This document shows, in pieces, positions 45,904 through 55,800 of a DNA stretch of 64,000 bases. The stretch lies in NCBI RefSeq assembly GCF_001552155.1, contig NZ_BCQQ01000021.1:1-64000 (forward strand), read 5' to 3'. The position numbers and the translations under genes were made by a program. A model generated the notes under the pieces. The model saw only the letters and a list, made by a program, of their open reading frames with translations. It was not told the DNA's origin and ran no database searches. Positions within the stretch are counted from its first letter, which is position 1. Each line of letters opens with the position of its first letter. Source of the DNA: Actinomadura formosensis NBRC 14204 (GTDB taxonomy: Bacteria > Actinomycetota > Actinomycetes > Streptosporangiales > Streptosporangiaceae).

Positions 45904-46893
45904 TCAGGCGTAGGAGTGCAGGCCCTGGAAGATGTAGTTCACGCCGAAGAAGTTGAACATCAGCGCGGCGAACGCCAGCAGCGACAGGATCGCGGCCTTG
46001 CGGCCCTTCCAGCCGGCGGTGGCGCGGGCGTGCAGGTACGCGGCGTAGATGATCCACGTGACGAAGGACCAGATCTCCTTCGGGTCCCAGCCCCAGTAGC
46101 GGCCCCACGCCTGGTCGGCCCAGATCGCGCCCATGATGATCGCGGCCGTCCAGATCGGGAACGCGAACATCGTGACCCGCATCGACAGCCGGTCGAGGCT
46201 CTCCACCGACGGGATGCGCGACAGCACGCCGCCGGCCGCGACCGCGCCGCGCGACTCCGCGCGGTCCTTCAGCAGGTAGAGGATCGTGGCGGCGCCCGCG
46301 ACGGTGAACGCGCCGGTCGCGATGATCGCGGCGGTCACGTGGATGGCGATCCAGTAGGAGTTCAGCGCCGGGCTGACCGGGCCCACCGAGTCGTACAGCC
46401 AGATGTTGGCGACACCGAGGGCGACGACGGCGGCGGCCATGACGAACGCGCCGAGGAACCGCGCCCGGTACCGGAACATGACGACGACGAACGCGGTGAC
46501 GGCGGCGAACGAGATCGCGGTGAGGAACTCGTACATGTTCCCCCACGGCCACCGGTTCGCGGCCAGCCCGCGGGTCACCAGGACGCCGAGGTGCGCGCCC
46601 CAGCCCAGCACGTTCAGCAGGACGGCGAGGTTGGCCCAGTCGACCTGGGAACGCTCCGAGCCGCTCTCACCGGCGTCGGCGGCCTGCGCGGCGTCCGGGC
46701 CGCCGGTCGTGGTCTCGGCACCGGCCGCGCCGACCAGCACCTTCGCCCCGGCCTTCGCCTCGACGGCCCCGGCCGTCGCACGGCGGCGGCCGAAGCCGAG
46801 ATCGGCGGCATAGGCGACCAGCGCGATGATGTACAGCACGACGGTGGTCAGCATGAGCTTGTCGCTCAGGTTCGCGAGGTCGGCGTTGCTCAC
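45904..46893 (-). CDS. ccsB: System II cytochrome c synthase subunit CcsB/CcsA
   Basis: This 329-residue heme-handling membrane protein of cytochrome c maturation has about eight helices. The tryptophan-rich WWD signature reads GRYWGWDPKEIWSFVTW near residue 265. A hydrophilic Ala/Glu linker (about 40-85) follows helix 1. The start is GTG 46893 (VSNADLANLSDKLM), four bases after resB ends. With ResB it exports heme and attaches it to CXXCH apocytochromes outside the membrane. It is the last gene of the ccs operon. Confidence 0.92.
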   Translation of the reverse strand: MSNADLANLSDKLMLTTVVLYIIALVAYAADLGFGRRRATAGAVEAKAGAKVLVGAAGAETTTGGPDAAQAADAGESGSERSQVDWANLAVLLNVLGWGAHLGVLVTRGLAANRWPWGNMYEFLTAISFAAVTAFVVVMFRYRARFLGAFVMAAAVVALGVANIWLYDSVGPVSPALNSYWIAIHVTAAIIATGAFTVAGAATILYLLKDRAESRGAVAAGGVLSRIPSVESLDRLSMRVTMFAFPIWTAAIIMGAIWADQAWGRYWGWDPKEIWSFVTWIIYAAYLHARATAGWKGRKAAILSLLAFAALMFNFFGVNYIFQGLHSYA

Positions 46894-46897
46894 CTCG

Positions 46898-48610
46898 TCA
46901 CTCCTTCGTCTCGGGGGCCGACCCGGATTCCTGATCGGCGTCGGGGTCGCTCTCACCCGGCTCAGGGCCGGACTCCCGGCCGTGCTCCGGGGCGGGCTCG
47001 TCCTCCGGACCGCGCAGCGCGGTCACGATGTCGTCGAATTCCGAGGTCGGATTCCCCAGCGTGAGACCGCCGACCTCCACCACCGTACGCCCGCCCTCTC
47101 CGGCGCTCGCACGGACCCACACCCGGCGCCGCCGGACCATGAACGAGGCGGCCACGCCGAGGACCGCGAGGATGGACGCGATCAAGGCGGGGACGCGTCC
47201 CGGGTCATGGTTGACCGACAGGCTCGTCCACTCCTTGAGCCCGTCGAACGTGACCGAGCCGGCGCCGCCCGGCAGCGTGAACGTCTCCCCCGGTTCCAGC
47301 AGCTTCTGGCCGCCCTTCACGGGATGGAGCGTCTTGCCGAGGCCCTCCAGCTTGTAGACCGACTGGGGGGCACCGGAGTCCAGCCCGAGGTCGCCCTTGA
47401 ACGCGGTGATGGTGACGACCGGGCGGGCCGGCGCGGGGAACGCCGAGACGATCTGCTTGCCGTCCTGGCTCGCGGTCGCCGTCGGCCACAGGATGGCGTA
47501 GAAGGCGAGCTGGTCGGGCTGCGCGTCGGGGACCTTGATGACGCCCTCGGACGTCAGGTTGCGCGGCTCCATCTGCAGGAACGGCACCGTGTCCTGGAAG
47601 GCGACGTTGCCCTTGGCGTCGCGGACGGTGAACACCGGCGCGTACCCGTGGCCGAGCAGGTACACCTTCGCGCCGCCGACCTTCAGCGGATGGTTGATCC
47701 GCAGGTCGTACGGCTTCTCCCGGGCGTCCGGGCTGGACCGGTAGCGGATCTCGGCGTTGAAGTCGGTGGCCTGGCCGCGCTTGGCGCCCCGCGTCTCGTA
47801 CTGCGCCTTGAAGTCGTCCAGCGTGACCGTGAACGGGGCGAGCTCGCCGCCGCCGAACGCGCGTCCCGGCTGGAACTGGTCGTACAGGCCCAGCGAGTTC
47901 GCGAACGTCTTGCCTTCGGTCAGCAGGACGTTCCCCCGGTAGCCGAACAGGTTGCCGAGGCCGAGCGCGAACAGCAGCGCCAGCAGCGCCAGGTGGAAGA
48001 GCAGGTTGCCGGACTCGCCCAGGTAGCCCTTCTCGGCGGACACGGCGCCACCGGAGACGTCCGCCCGGAAGCGGCGCCCGCGCAGCACCCTGCGGGCCTC
48101 GGCGAGGACCTCGTCCGGGGAGGCGTCCGTCTCGTACGTCGCGGACTGCGGCAGCCGGTCCAGGTTGCGGGGCGCCGCCGGCGGACGCGCCCGCATCGAC
48201 TGGTAGTGCTTGACCGCGCGGGGCAGGACGCAGCCGGCCAGCGACACGAACAGCAGGATGTAGATCGCCGCGAACCAGGGCGCGGCGAACACGTCGAACA
48301 TCGAGAACCGGTCGAGCCACGGGCCGAACGTCCTGTGCTCGTCCAGGTAGGCGGCGACCTTCTCGGGCGCCTGGCCCCGCTGCGGCAGGATCGACCCCGG
48401 CACCGCGCCCAGCGCGACCAGGAACAGCAGGACCAGCGCCGTGCGCATCGTGGTGAGCTGCCGCCAGCCCCATCGCAGCCAGCCGAGCGGGCCCATACCG
48501 GCCGGACGCGGCACCTCCTCGGGCGCCCGGCGGGCGGCGGGCGCCTCGGTGCCCGACTCCGCGGGGTCGTCCGCGGGGTCGTCCTTGAGCTCGTGCTTGG
48601 TATCAGTCAT
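46898..48610 (-). CDS. resB: System II cytochrome c synthase subunit ResB
   Basis: This 570-residue ResB has transmembrane helices near 50-75, 105-130 and 205-225 (LLFHLALLALLFALGLGNLF), a large extracytoplasmic domain of about 230 residues, and a last helix near 500. A Glu/Pro/Asp-rich N-terminal and C-terminal tail flank the core. It forms the cytochrome c synthase with CcsB. It starts one base after ccdA on the same strand. Confidence 0.92.
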   Translation of the reverse strand: MTDTKHELKDDPADDPAESGTEAPAARRAPEEVPRPAGMGPLGWLRWGWRQLTTMRTALVLLFLVALGAVPGSILPQRGQAPEKVAAYLDEHRTFGPWLDRFSMFDVFAAPWFAAIYILLFVSLAGCVLPRAVKHYQSMRARPPAAPRNLDRLPQSATYETDASPDEVLAEARRVLRGRRFRADVSGGAVSAEKGYLGESGNLLFHLALLALLFALGLGNLFGYRGNVLLTEGKTFANSLGLYDQFQPGRAFGGGELAPFTVTLDDFKAQYETRGAKRGQATDFNAEIRYRSSPDAREKPYDLRINHPLKVGGAKVYLLGHGYAPVFTVRDAKGNVAFQDTVPFLQMEPRNLTSEGVIKVPDAQPDQLAFYAILWPTATASQDGKQIVSAFPAPARPVVTITAFKGDLGLDSGAPQSVYKLEGLGKTLHPVKGGQKLLEPGETFTLPGGAGSVTFDGLKEWTSLSVNHDPGRVPALIASILAVLGVAASFMVRRRRVWVRASAGEGGRTVVEVGGLTLGNPTSEFDDIVTALRGPEDEPAPEHGRESGPEPGESDPDADQESGSAPETKE

Positions 48611-48611
48611 C

Positions 48612-49355
48612 TCAAATCACCGGTTCGAAGCCGCTGATCCACGACCTCAGCTCGATGGTCAGGTTCCCCCACAGGCCGCTCACCAGCAGCACCCCGATGA
48701 GGACGAGCATCCCCCCGCCGATCCGCATCACCAGGGGGTAGTGGCGTTTCACCGCGCCGAACGCGCCGAGCGCCCGGCGGTAGGCGAGCGCGGTGGCCAC
48801 GAACGGCAGGCCGAGGCCGATGCAGTACGCCAGCGACAGCAGCGCGCCCCGTCCGGCGCTGGCCTCGGTGATCGCGAGGCTCTGCACGGCGCCGAGCGTC
48901 GGGCCGATGCACGGCGTCCAGCCGAGCCCGAACAGGACGCCGAGCAGCGGCGCGCCCGCGAGCCCGGCCGCCGGGAGGCGCCCCGACTTCATCGTCCGCT
49001 GCAGGCCGGGGATGAGCCCCATGAACGCGAGGCCGAACACGATCGTGACGACGCCGAGGACGCGGGTGATCGTGGCCTGGTACTCCAGCAGCCACCGGCC
49101 GAGCCCGCCGAAGATCACGCCGTAGCCGACGAACACGGCGCTGAAGCCCGCGACGAACAGCAGCGCGCCGGCCAGGAGCCGTCCGCGCCGCTGCTCGGCC
49201 AGGTCGACGCCGGTCATTCCGGTCACGTACGACAGGTAGCCGGGGACCAGCGGCAGGACGCACGGCGAGGCGAACGAGACGAGCCCGGCGAGGGCGGCGA
49301 GCGGTGCCGCCGCGACCAGCGACCCGCTGACGATCGTCTCGCCGACGCCGCTCAT
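48612..49355 (-). CDS. ccdA: thiol-disulfide transmembrane transporter CcdA
   Basis: This 247-residue, six-helix DsbD-like protein carries reducing equivalents from cytoplasmic thioredoxin to the outside. The redox cysteines lie in FASPCVLPLVPGYLS and GWTPCIGPTLGA, the usual CcdA pattern. It feeds the TlpA/ResA protein encoded just upstream in the operon, which keeps apocytochrome c cysteines reduced for heme attachment. Confidence 0.93.
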   Translation of the reverse strand: MSGVGETIVSGSLVAAAPLAALAGLVSFASPCVLPLVPGYLSYVTGMTGVDLAEQRRGRLLAGALLFVAGFSAVFVGYGVIFGGLGRWLLEYQATITRVLGVVTIVFGLAFMGLIPGLQRTMKSGRLPAAGLAGAPLLGVLFGLGWTPCIGPTLGAVQSLAITEASAGRGALLSLAYCIGLGLPFVATALAYRRALGAFGAVKRHYPLVMRIGGGMLVLIGVLLVSGLWGNLTIELRSWISGFEPVI

Positions 49356-49392
49356 GGCCTCGCTCCGCGCGGCGCGCGCCCGCTCACCGGAC

Positions 49393-49983
49393 TCACTTTT
49401 CCGCGAGGACCTTGCCGACCAGGGGGTTCAGCTTGGAGTACGTCGTCGGGCCGATGATGCGGACGGCGACGCGGCCCTGCCGGTCCAGCACGAGCGTGCT
49501 CGGGATCGCGCTCGGCGGCACCTCCCGGAACGCCAGCGTGACCTGGCCGTCGGCGTCGAACAGGCTGGGGAACGTCACCTTGAACTTGCGCTCGAACGCC
49601 TGCGCGCTGGCCTTGGAGTCCTTGAAGTTGACACCGAGGAACTCGGCGCCCTTGGCCTTGTTCTCGGTGTAGACCTGCTCCAGGGACGGCGCCTCGCCGC
49701 GGCACGGCGCGCACCATGACGCCCAGAAGTTGACGACGACGACCTTGCCCTTGAGTTCGGCCAGCTTGAACGCCTTGCCGTCGAGGCGCTCCCCGCCGAC
49801 GTCATGGACGCTCTTGCGGTCGGCGGGCTTGTACTGCGTCACGTTCCCGCCGCCGGAGATGAACCGGTTGTCGCCGCCGTCCGGACCGCTCCCGGCGGCG
49901 TTCGTCCCGGCGCAGCCCGCCAGCAGGCCGCACAGCGCGACGGCCGCGGCGGCGGCGCGGAACGGGGAGATACGGGGGCTCAA
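49393..49983 (-). CDS. resA: TlpA/ResA-family lipoprotein thioredoxin
   Basis: This 196-residue lipoprotein has a signal with lipobox LLAGC (lipidated Cys24) and a thioredoxin fold with the active site WCAPC near residue 93 in NFWASWCAPCRGE. It reduces apocytochrome c heme-binding cysteines using electrons from CcdA. The start is taken as TTG 49983 because GGAGG lies six bases upstream and the signal peptide then has the right length. It follows the phosphatase gene by 46 bases. Confidence 0.85.
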   Translation of the reverse strand: MSPRISPFRAAAAAVALCGLLAGCAGTNAAGSGPDGGDNRFISGGGNVTQYKPADRKSVHDVGGERLDGKAFKLAELKGKVVVVNFWASWCAPCRGEAPSLEQVYTENKAKGAEFLGVNFKDSKASAQAFERKFKVTFPSLFDADGQVTLAFREVPPSAIPSTLVLDRQGRVAVRIIGPTTYSKLNPLVGKVLAEK

Positions 49984-49994
49984 CGGGACCCTCC

Positions 49995-50011
49995 TACTAC
50001 AAGACGTAGTA
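49995..50011. promoter_or_regulatory. inverted repeat in the resA leader
   Basis: TACTAC (49995-50000) and GTAGTA (50006-50011) are perfect inverted arms around five bases, starting 12 bases upstream of the resA start and partly covering the ribosome-binding site. It is an operator or translational control candidate. Confidence 0.35.
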
Positions 50012-50029
50012 TTCAACTTAGCGGTGCGT

Positions 50030-50668
50030 TCAAGCACCGGCGACACTGGGGCCCTTCGCCATGCCCGCGGCGGGCTCGCAGTACGCGACCTCGACCAGCC
50101 TGCTGCCCTCGAACGTCAGGCTCGTCAGGCTGGCCAGCCCGCACTCGCGCCGGGTCGGGTGGTGCCAGAGGCGGCGGTGCTCGGCGCGCAGCCGCAGGAT
50201 CCAGATCGGCAGCTGGTGGCTGACGCACACGGCCTCGTGGCCGCGCGCCGCCTCCCGCGCCCGGATCACGGCGGCCCGCATCCGCGCGGCGAGCTGCTTG
50301 TAGGGCTCGCCCCAGGACGGCTTGAACGGGTTGATCAGATGCCGCCAGTGCTCGGGGCGGCGCAGCGAGCCGGCCCCGGCCCCGAACGTCAGCCCCTCGA
50401 AGTGGTTGTCGGCCTCGATCAGCCGGTCGTCCACCGTGACGGGCAGGTCCAGCGCGTCCGCGAGCGGCGCGGCCGTCTCCAGCGCCCGCTGCATCGGTGA
50501 GGAGAACAGCGCGGTGACGTCCCGCCCGGCGAACCACTTGGCGGCGGCCTTCGCCATGAGGACGCCGTCCTCGCTCAGGCGGTAGCCGGGCAGCCGTCCG
50601 TAGAGGATGCCTTCGGGATTGTGCACCTCACCGTGCCGCAGCAGGTGAACGATCGTCGTCTCAGTCAT
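50030..50668 (-). CDS. histidine phosphatase family protein (phosphoglycerate mutase-like)
   Basis: This 212-residue histidine phosphatase has the RHG motif at 11-13 (LLRHGEVHNPEG), a second catalytic His in AVCVSHQLPIWIL, and LFSSPMQRALETA. In actinobacteria this gene is the standard first gene of the hemL-linked ccs operon; its substrate is not known. It is on the same strand as, and 46 bases ahead of, resA. Confidence 0.85.
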   Translation of the reverse strand: MTETTIVHLLRHGEVHNPEGILYGRLPGYRLSEDGVLMAKAAAKWFAGRDVTALFSSPMQRALETAAPLADALDLPVTVDDRLIEADNHFEGLTFGAGAGSLRRPEHWRHLINPFKPSWGEPYKQLAARMRAAVIRAREAARGHEAVCVSHQLPIWILRLRAEHRRLWHHPTRRECGLASLTSLTFEGSRLVEVAYCEPAAGMAKGPSVAGA

Positions 50669-50696
50669 GGCGTCGTCAGATTACCCGCGCCGCACG

Positions 50697-51665
50697 TTAC
50701 CCGCGCCGCACGCCCGTCGCGGGCCGGCTCGTCGCGGGCCGGCCCGGGACGGGGGCCACCGCCGGGAGGTCGGCCGGGACGGCGGCGCGCAGCGCGGTGA
50801 CGGCGGCGCGGATCGCCGGGCGCCGGGCGGCCTCCTCCCGCCACACCGCGTACACCCGGCGCGTCAGCGGCGCCGCCAGCGGGACGATCGCCACGCCGGG
50901 CGGGACGTCGCAGCGGCCGAGGCGCGGCAGGATCGCGTTGCCGAGCCCGGCGGCGACGAGGCACAGCTGTGAGGAGAACTCGTAGGCCATGTGGTCGATG
51001 TCGGGTTCGCTGTCGACGGCGCGGAGCGTGCGCATGAGCCAGCCGCAGCAGATGCTGTCCGGGGAGGAGCTGATCCAGGGGTCGCCGGCGAGTTCCTTGA
51101 GGTCGATCGTGTCGCGCCCGGCGAGCGGGTGGTCGGCCGGCAGCGCGACGTCGGCGACGTCGTCGCAGATCACGCCCTTCTGCAGGCCCTCGGCGAACGG
51201 GAGGGGCTCGTTGTTCCAGTCCTGCACGAGGGCCATGTCGAAGTCGCCGCGGGAGACCAGCGGCATGCTGCGCAGCGGATCCTCCTCGCGGAGCAGGACG
51301 CGCAGGTCGGGATGGTCGGCGCGGAGGCCGCGCAGCGCCGCCGGCATGAGCCCGCGGATGGCCGTGGGGAACGCGGCGATGGCGAGCTGGCCGACGACCG
51401 AGCCGCGGTGCGCCTCCAGGTCGGCCTGCGCCTGCTCGACCAGGGACAGGATGCGCTCGGCGTGCGCGACGAGCAGTTCGGCGGCGTCGGTGAGCCGGAC
51501 GCCGCGGCCGTTGCGTTCGAGGAGCTTCTGCCCGGTCTCCCGCTCCAGCTTCGCGAGCTGCTGGGAGACGGCCGACGTGGTGACGTGCAGGACGTCGGCC
51601 GCCGCGCTGACCGAGCCGTAGGTCGCGACCGAGTGCAGGGCGCGCAGCCGTTCCAGATCAAGCAT
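50697..51665 (-). CDS. LysR-family transcriptional regulator
   Basis: This 322-residue LysR-type regulator has an N-terminal winged helix (LERLRALHSVATYGSVSAAA, then VTTSAVSQQLAKLERETGQ) and a substrate-binding co-inducer domain of two lobes (AIAAFPTAIRGLMPAALRGL, DFDMALVQDW). The tail is Pro/Arg-rich. It is divergent from the DapA-like gene, the classical arrangement for control of that gene by its product or substrate. It ends 28 bases before the phosphatase gene of the ccs operon, on the same strand. Confidence 0.9.
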   Translation of the reverse strand: MLDLERLRALHSVATYGSVSAAADVLHVTTSAVSQQLAKLERETGQKLLERNGRGVRLTDAAELLVAHAERILSLVEQAQADLEAHRGSVVGQLAIAAFPTAIRGLMPAALRGLRADHPDLRVLLREEDPLRSMPLVSRGDFDMALVQDWNNEPLPFAEGLQKGVICDDVADVALPADHPLAGRDTIDLKELAGDPWISSSPDSICCGWLMRTLRAVDSEPDIDHMAYEFSSQLCLVAAGLGNAILPRLGRCDVPPGVAIVPLAAPLTRRVYAVWREEAARRPAIRAAVTALRAAVPADLPAVAPVPGRPATSRPATGVRRG

Positions 51666-51799
51666 GAAGCAATTCTAAAACGAGGTGTCAAGAAATTCTC
51701 GGTTGTCCTAAATGGAATTGTCCGAAGACGATCAGGGGATGAGAGCACACCACGTCCTGCCTGGCCACCGCGGTCGCCTCCGGAACAAGGGGACCTGAT
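51666..51799. promoter_or_regulatory. divergent control region between lysR and dapA-like genes
   Basis: This AT-richer gap of 134 bases carries a short palindrome AGAAATTCT (51691-51699) and widely spaced inverted arms CAATTC (51670-51675) and GAATTG (51715-51720). These are plausible LysR sites, but no strict T-N11-A box was singled out. Confidence 0.3.
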
Positions 51800-52707
51800 A
51801 TGCGCGGAATCCACGCCCCGCTCGTCACGCCGTTCACCCGCTCCGGCGAGGTGGACGTGAAGTCGCTCGAACGTCTCGCCGTCCACTGCCTGGACAACGG
51901 CGTGGACGGGCTGGTCGCGCTCGGCACGACCGGTGAGGCCGCCCTGCTGACCCCCGAAGAGCAGCGGACGGTGCTGGAGGTGTGCCGCGCCGTCGCGGGC
52001 GAACACGGCCGGCCGCTGATCGCCGGCGCCGGGACCATGGGCACCGGGGACTCGATCCGGCAGGCCCGCGAACGCGCCGCCCACGCCGACGCGCTGCTCG
52101 TCGTCGTCCCGTACTACCTGCGCCCGTCCGAGGAGGCCGTCGTCGAGCACTTCGCCGCCGTCGGCGCGGCCGTGGACGTCCCGCTCGTCCCGTACAACGT
52201 CCCGTACCGGACGGGCAGGCACCTGTCCGCCGGCACGCTCCTGGAGATCCTCGCGCTCGACTGCGTCGCCGGCATGAAGCACTGCGCGGGCGCCATCGAC
52301 CACGACACGCTGACCGTGCTGGCGTCCAACCCCGGCAAGCCGGTGCTGTGCGGGGACGACGCCTACATCTACCCGATGCTCCAGCTCGGCGCGGCCGGGG
52401 GCATCGCCGCGTGCGCGTGCCTCGCGCCGGCCGCCTACGCGTCGATGTTCGGCGCGGCGCGCCGGGGTGCCGCGGCGGAGGCGCTGACGATCCACAACGC
52501 GCTGCTGCCGATGGCGGAGGCGCTGTTCAGCGAACCCTCGCCCGCCGTCCTCAAGGCGTGCCTGGCCGAGGCGGGGCTGATCGGCGACCCGGCGGTGCGC
52601 GCTCCCCTGCGCGCACCGCGTCCCGGACCGGTCGCCGCCGCCCTGGAGGCGTTCGGCGCCCTCCAGGGCAGCGTTCTTCCAGGACAGCGCCCTGGAGCAG
52701 GGCGCTT

Positions 52708-52711
<4 letters not shown>
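51800..52711 (+). CDS. DapA-family (DHDPS-like) aldolase/dehydratase
   Basis: This 303-residue TIM-barrel protein of the dihydrodipicolinate synthase/N-acetylneuraminate lyase family has the GTTGE motif at 42-46, Tyr in [10 protein letters not shown] and the Schiff-base Lys in AGMKHCAG near residue 160. The lysine context (KHCAG) differs from the KDSSG of true DapA, so another 2-oxo acid aldolase reaction is likely. It is divergent from a LysR regulator. The last residues run through the convergent terminator hairpin, and the stop overlaps the hemL stop. Confidence 0.85.
52656..52705. terminator. coding-end hairpin between the dapA-like gene and hemL
   Basis: Left arm 52656-52669 pairs with 52689-52695 and 52699-52705 (14 bp in total, a three-base bulge, 19-base loop). 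It lies inside the 3' end of the dapA-like gene and just beyond the hemL stop, so it would act on both transcripts. Confidence 0.6.
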
Positions 52712-54002
<1,291 letters not shown>

Positions 54003-54003
<1 letters not shown>

Positions 54004-54026
54004 AGTTGCAGTCTCTCAGTTGCAGT
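54003..54026. repeat. direct repeat at the hemL start
   Basis: CAGTTGCAGT occurs twice (54003-54012 and 54017-54026) with four bases between. On the hemL strand one copy abuts the GTG start codon and the other lies just before it; GAGAG of the ribosome-binding site lies between them. It is a possible regulator or translational control site. Confidence 0.4.
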
Positions 54027-54103
54027 TCGGCGACTTGCCTTGACCTCACGGCGTACGGGCCGATATTCCACCAAGTACGACATCGGAGGGATGGGCTTTC
54101 AAC

Positions 54104-55780
54104 GTGGTTGACGGCTGGACGGTCCCGGGCTTCAGCCACGAGCGGGAGCTGGGCGGCGGAGCCTCGGGCCGGGTGATGCGGGCGGTCGACGACCAGACCG
54201 GCACGAAGGTCGCGATCAAGTACCTCGACGGCGCGCTCATGGCCGACGAGGCGTTTTTGGTGCAGTTCCGCGCGGCCTCGCGGAACCTGTCCCAACTTGA
54301 GGACCCCAACGTGGTCGACTTCTACGACTTCGTGGAGTCCGCGGACGGCACCGCGATCGTGATGCAGTGGGTCGAGGGCGTCAGCCTGCGGCGGGTGCTG
54401 GCCGCGCAGGGCCCCACCGGGCCGCTCGCGGCCCTGTCGGTGCTGGGCGGCGTCCTCCTCGGCCTCGCCGCCGCGCACGACCGCGACGTCGTGCACGGCG
54501 CGCTCCGCCCGGCGAACGTCCTGGTGGACACCGGCGGCAACGCGCAGCTCACCGACTTCGCGACCGCGGCCGCCGGCACCGAGGTGCGGTCCGGCGCGCA
54601 GTACGCGGCGCCCGAGTTGTGGAGGGGCGAGCCCGCCACCGTCGCCACCGACCTGTACGCCGCCACCGCGGTCTTCTACGAGTGCCTCACCGGGCGTCCC
54701 CCGTACGCGGGCCGCAACATGGCGCGGCTGCACCGCGAGGCCGACATCCCCGCCGACGAGGTGCCGGGGCCGCTGCGCGGACTCGTCCGCCAGGGCCTCG
54801 CGAAGGACCCGGAGGAGCGCCCGAAATCCGCCGCCGACTTCCTCGGCGCGCTGGAGGACGCGGCCGTGTCCGCGTACGGGCCGTCCTGGGAGGCGCAGGG
54901 CCGCGGCCGGCTCACCGAACTCGCCGCGCAGGCGGCGCTGCAGCCGGAGCCGCCGAAGCCGAAGCCGGCCCGCGGCAGCGGCCGCAACCAGGTCGTCGCG
55001 GACAAGTCCGGCGGGTCCCGCAAGCGCTGGCTCGTCGCCGCCGTCGCCGTCCTGGTCATCGCCGGGGCCGGCGCGGCCGCCGCGACGCTGCTGAAGAAGG
55101 ACGACAAGAACGCGCCACCCGAGCCGACACCCGCGCAGAGCAGCAGCCCGCAGCCGGCGCTGCCGATCGGCGGCGTCGACCCGGCGCCGCTCGTCGCGCA
55201 GATCGACCAGGCCGTCGGGCGGGCGTCCGGCGCGGCGTTCAGCTACCAGCAGACCGGCTGCTGCGGTTTCCCCGTCAGCGGCCGGGGGACGTTCGGGCCG
55301 GGACAGGACGGGCGGCCCGCCTACTCGATGACGCTCGCCGGGACGGGCCCGGCCCGCAAGCCGGTGCACGCCGTCATCGTGCAGGACCGGCTGTACGTGC
55401 GGGTCGGCAAGAACTGGAGGGCGTCGGCGCTCGGCGGGCACGGCTATCCGGGGGCGGCCGAGCAGGTCCGCCAGGGCGGTTCCGTCGCGAACCTGACCGC
55501 GCTGCTGAGGTCGGCGACGAAGCTCAAGCAGTCGGGATCGATCTACGAGGGCGAGGCACCGGCCGCGACGCTGGCGCAGGTGCCCGGCGTCGGCCCCCTG
55601 TACGCGCGGATGGCCCAGGCGACCGGCGCCCAGCAGATCGCCTTCGCCGTCAAGCTCGACGCGGACCACCGTCCCGTCAAGTTCTGGGTCCGCGCCGGGC
55701 CCGAGAAGGGCCGCAACCAGATCCAGCACGGCTCCTACTCCAAGTGGGGTCCCAAGCCCACCATCAAGGCCCCGCGCTAG
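54104..55780 (+). CDS. receptor-type Ser/Thr pseudokinase
   Basis: This 558-residue PknB-like membrane protein has a kinase domain at about residues 8-275 that keeps the nucleotide Lys39 (VAIK). The catalytic loop, however, reads HGALRPAN (131-138) in place of HRDLKPxN, so the catalytic Asp is missing. DFG is DFA (151-153), and the helix-C Glu position is Ala. The domain is probably an inactive or ATP-binding scaffold. A helix near 308-328 leads to an exported domain of about 220 residues that resembles LppX/LprG or LolA-like folds (VRVGKNW, then a final KLDADHRPVKFWVRA). GTG 54104 follows GGAGGG. Partners are unknown. Confidence 0.85.
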   Translation: MVDGWTVPGFSHERELGGGASGRVMRAVDDQTGTKVAIKYLDGALMADEAFLVQFRAASRNLSQLEDPNVVDFYDFVESADGTAIVMQWVEGVSLRRVLAAQGPTGPLAALSVLGGVLLGLAAAHDRDVVHGALRPANVLVDTGGNAQLTDFATAAAGTEVRSGAQYAAPELWRGEPATVATDLYAATAVFYECLTGRPPYAGRNMARLHREADIPADEVPGPLRGLVRQGLAKDPEERPKSAADFLGALEDAAVSAYGPSWEAQGRGRLTELAAQAALQPEPPKPKPARGSGRNQVVADKSGGSRKRWLVAAVAVLVIAGAGAAAATLLKKDDKNAPPEPTPAQSSSPQPALPIGGVDPAPLVAQIDQAVGRASGAAFSYQQTGCCGFPVSGRGTFGPGQDGRPAYSMTLAGTGPARKPVHAVIVQDRLYVRVGKNWRASALGGHGYPGAAEQVRQGGSVANLTALLRSATKLKQSGSIYEGEAPAATLAQVPGVGPLYARMAQATGAQQIAFAVKLDADHRPVKFWVRAGPEKGRNQIQHGSYSKWGPKPTIKAPR

Positions 55781-55800
55781 GCGTTCCCGCGCTAGGCGCC
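55771..55800. repeat. 15-bp tandem duplication carrying the stop codons of two convergent genes
   Basis: CCCGCGCTAGGCGTT (55771-55785) is followed directly by CCCGCGCTAGGCGCC (55786-55800). The CTAG in each copy gives the pseudokinase stop in the first copy and the convergent Prim-Pol-like stop in the second. Confidence 0.5.
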
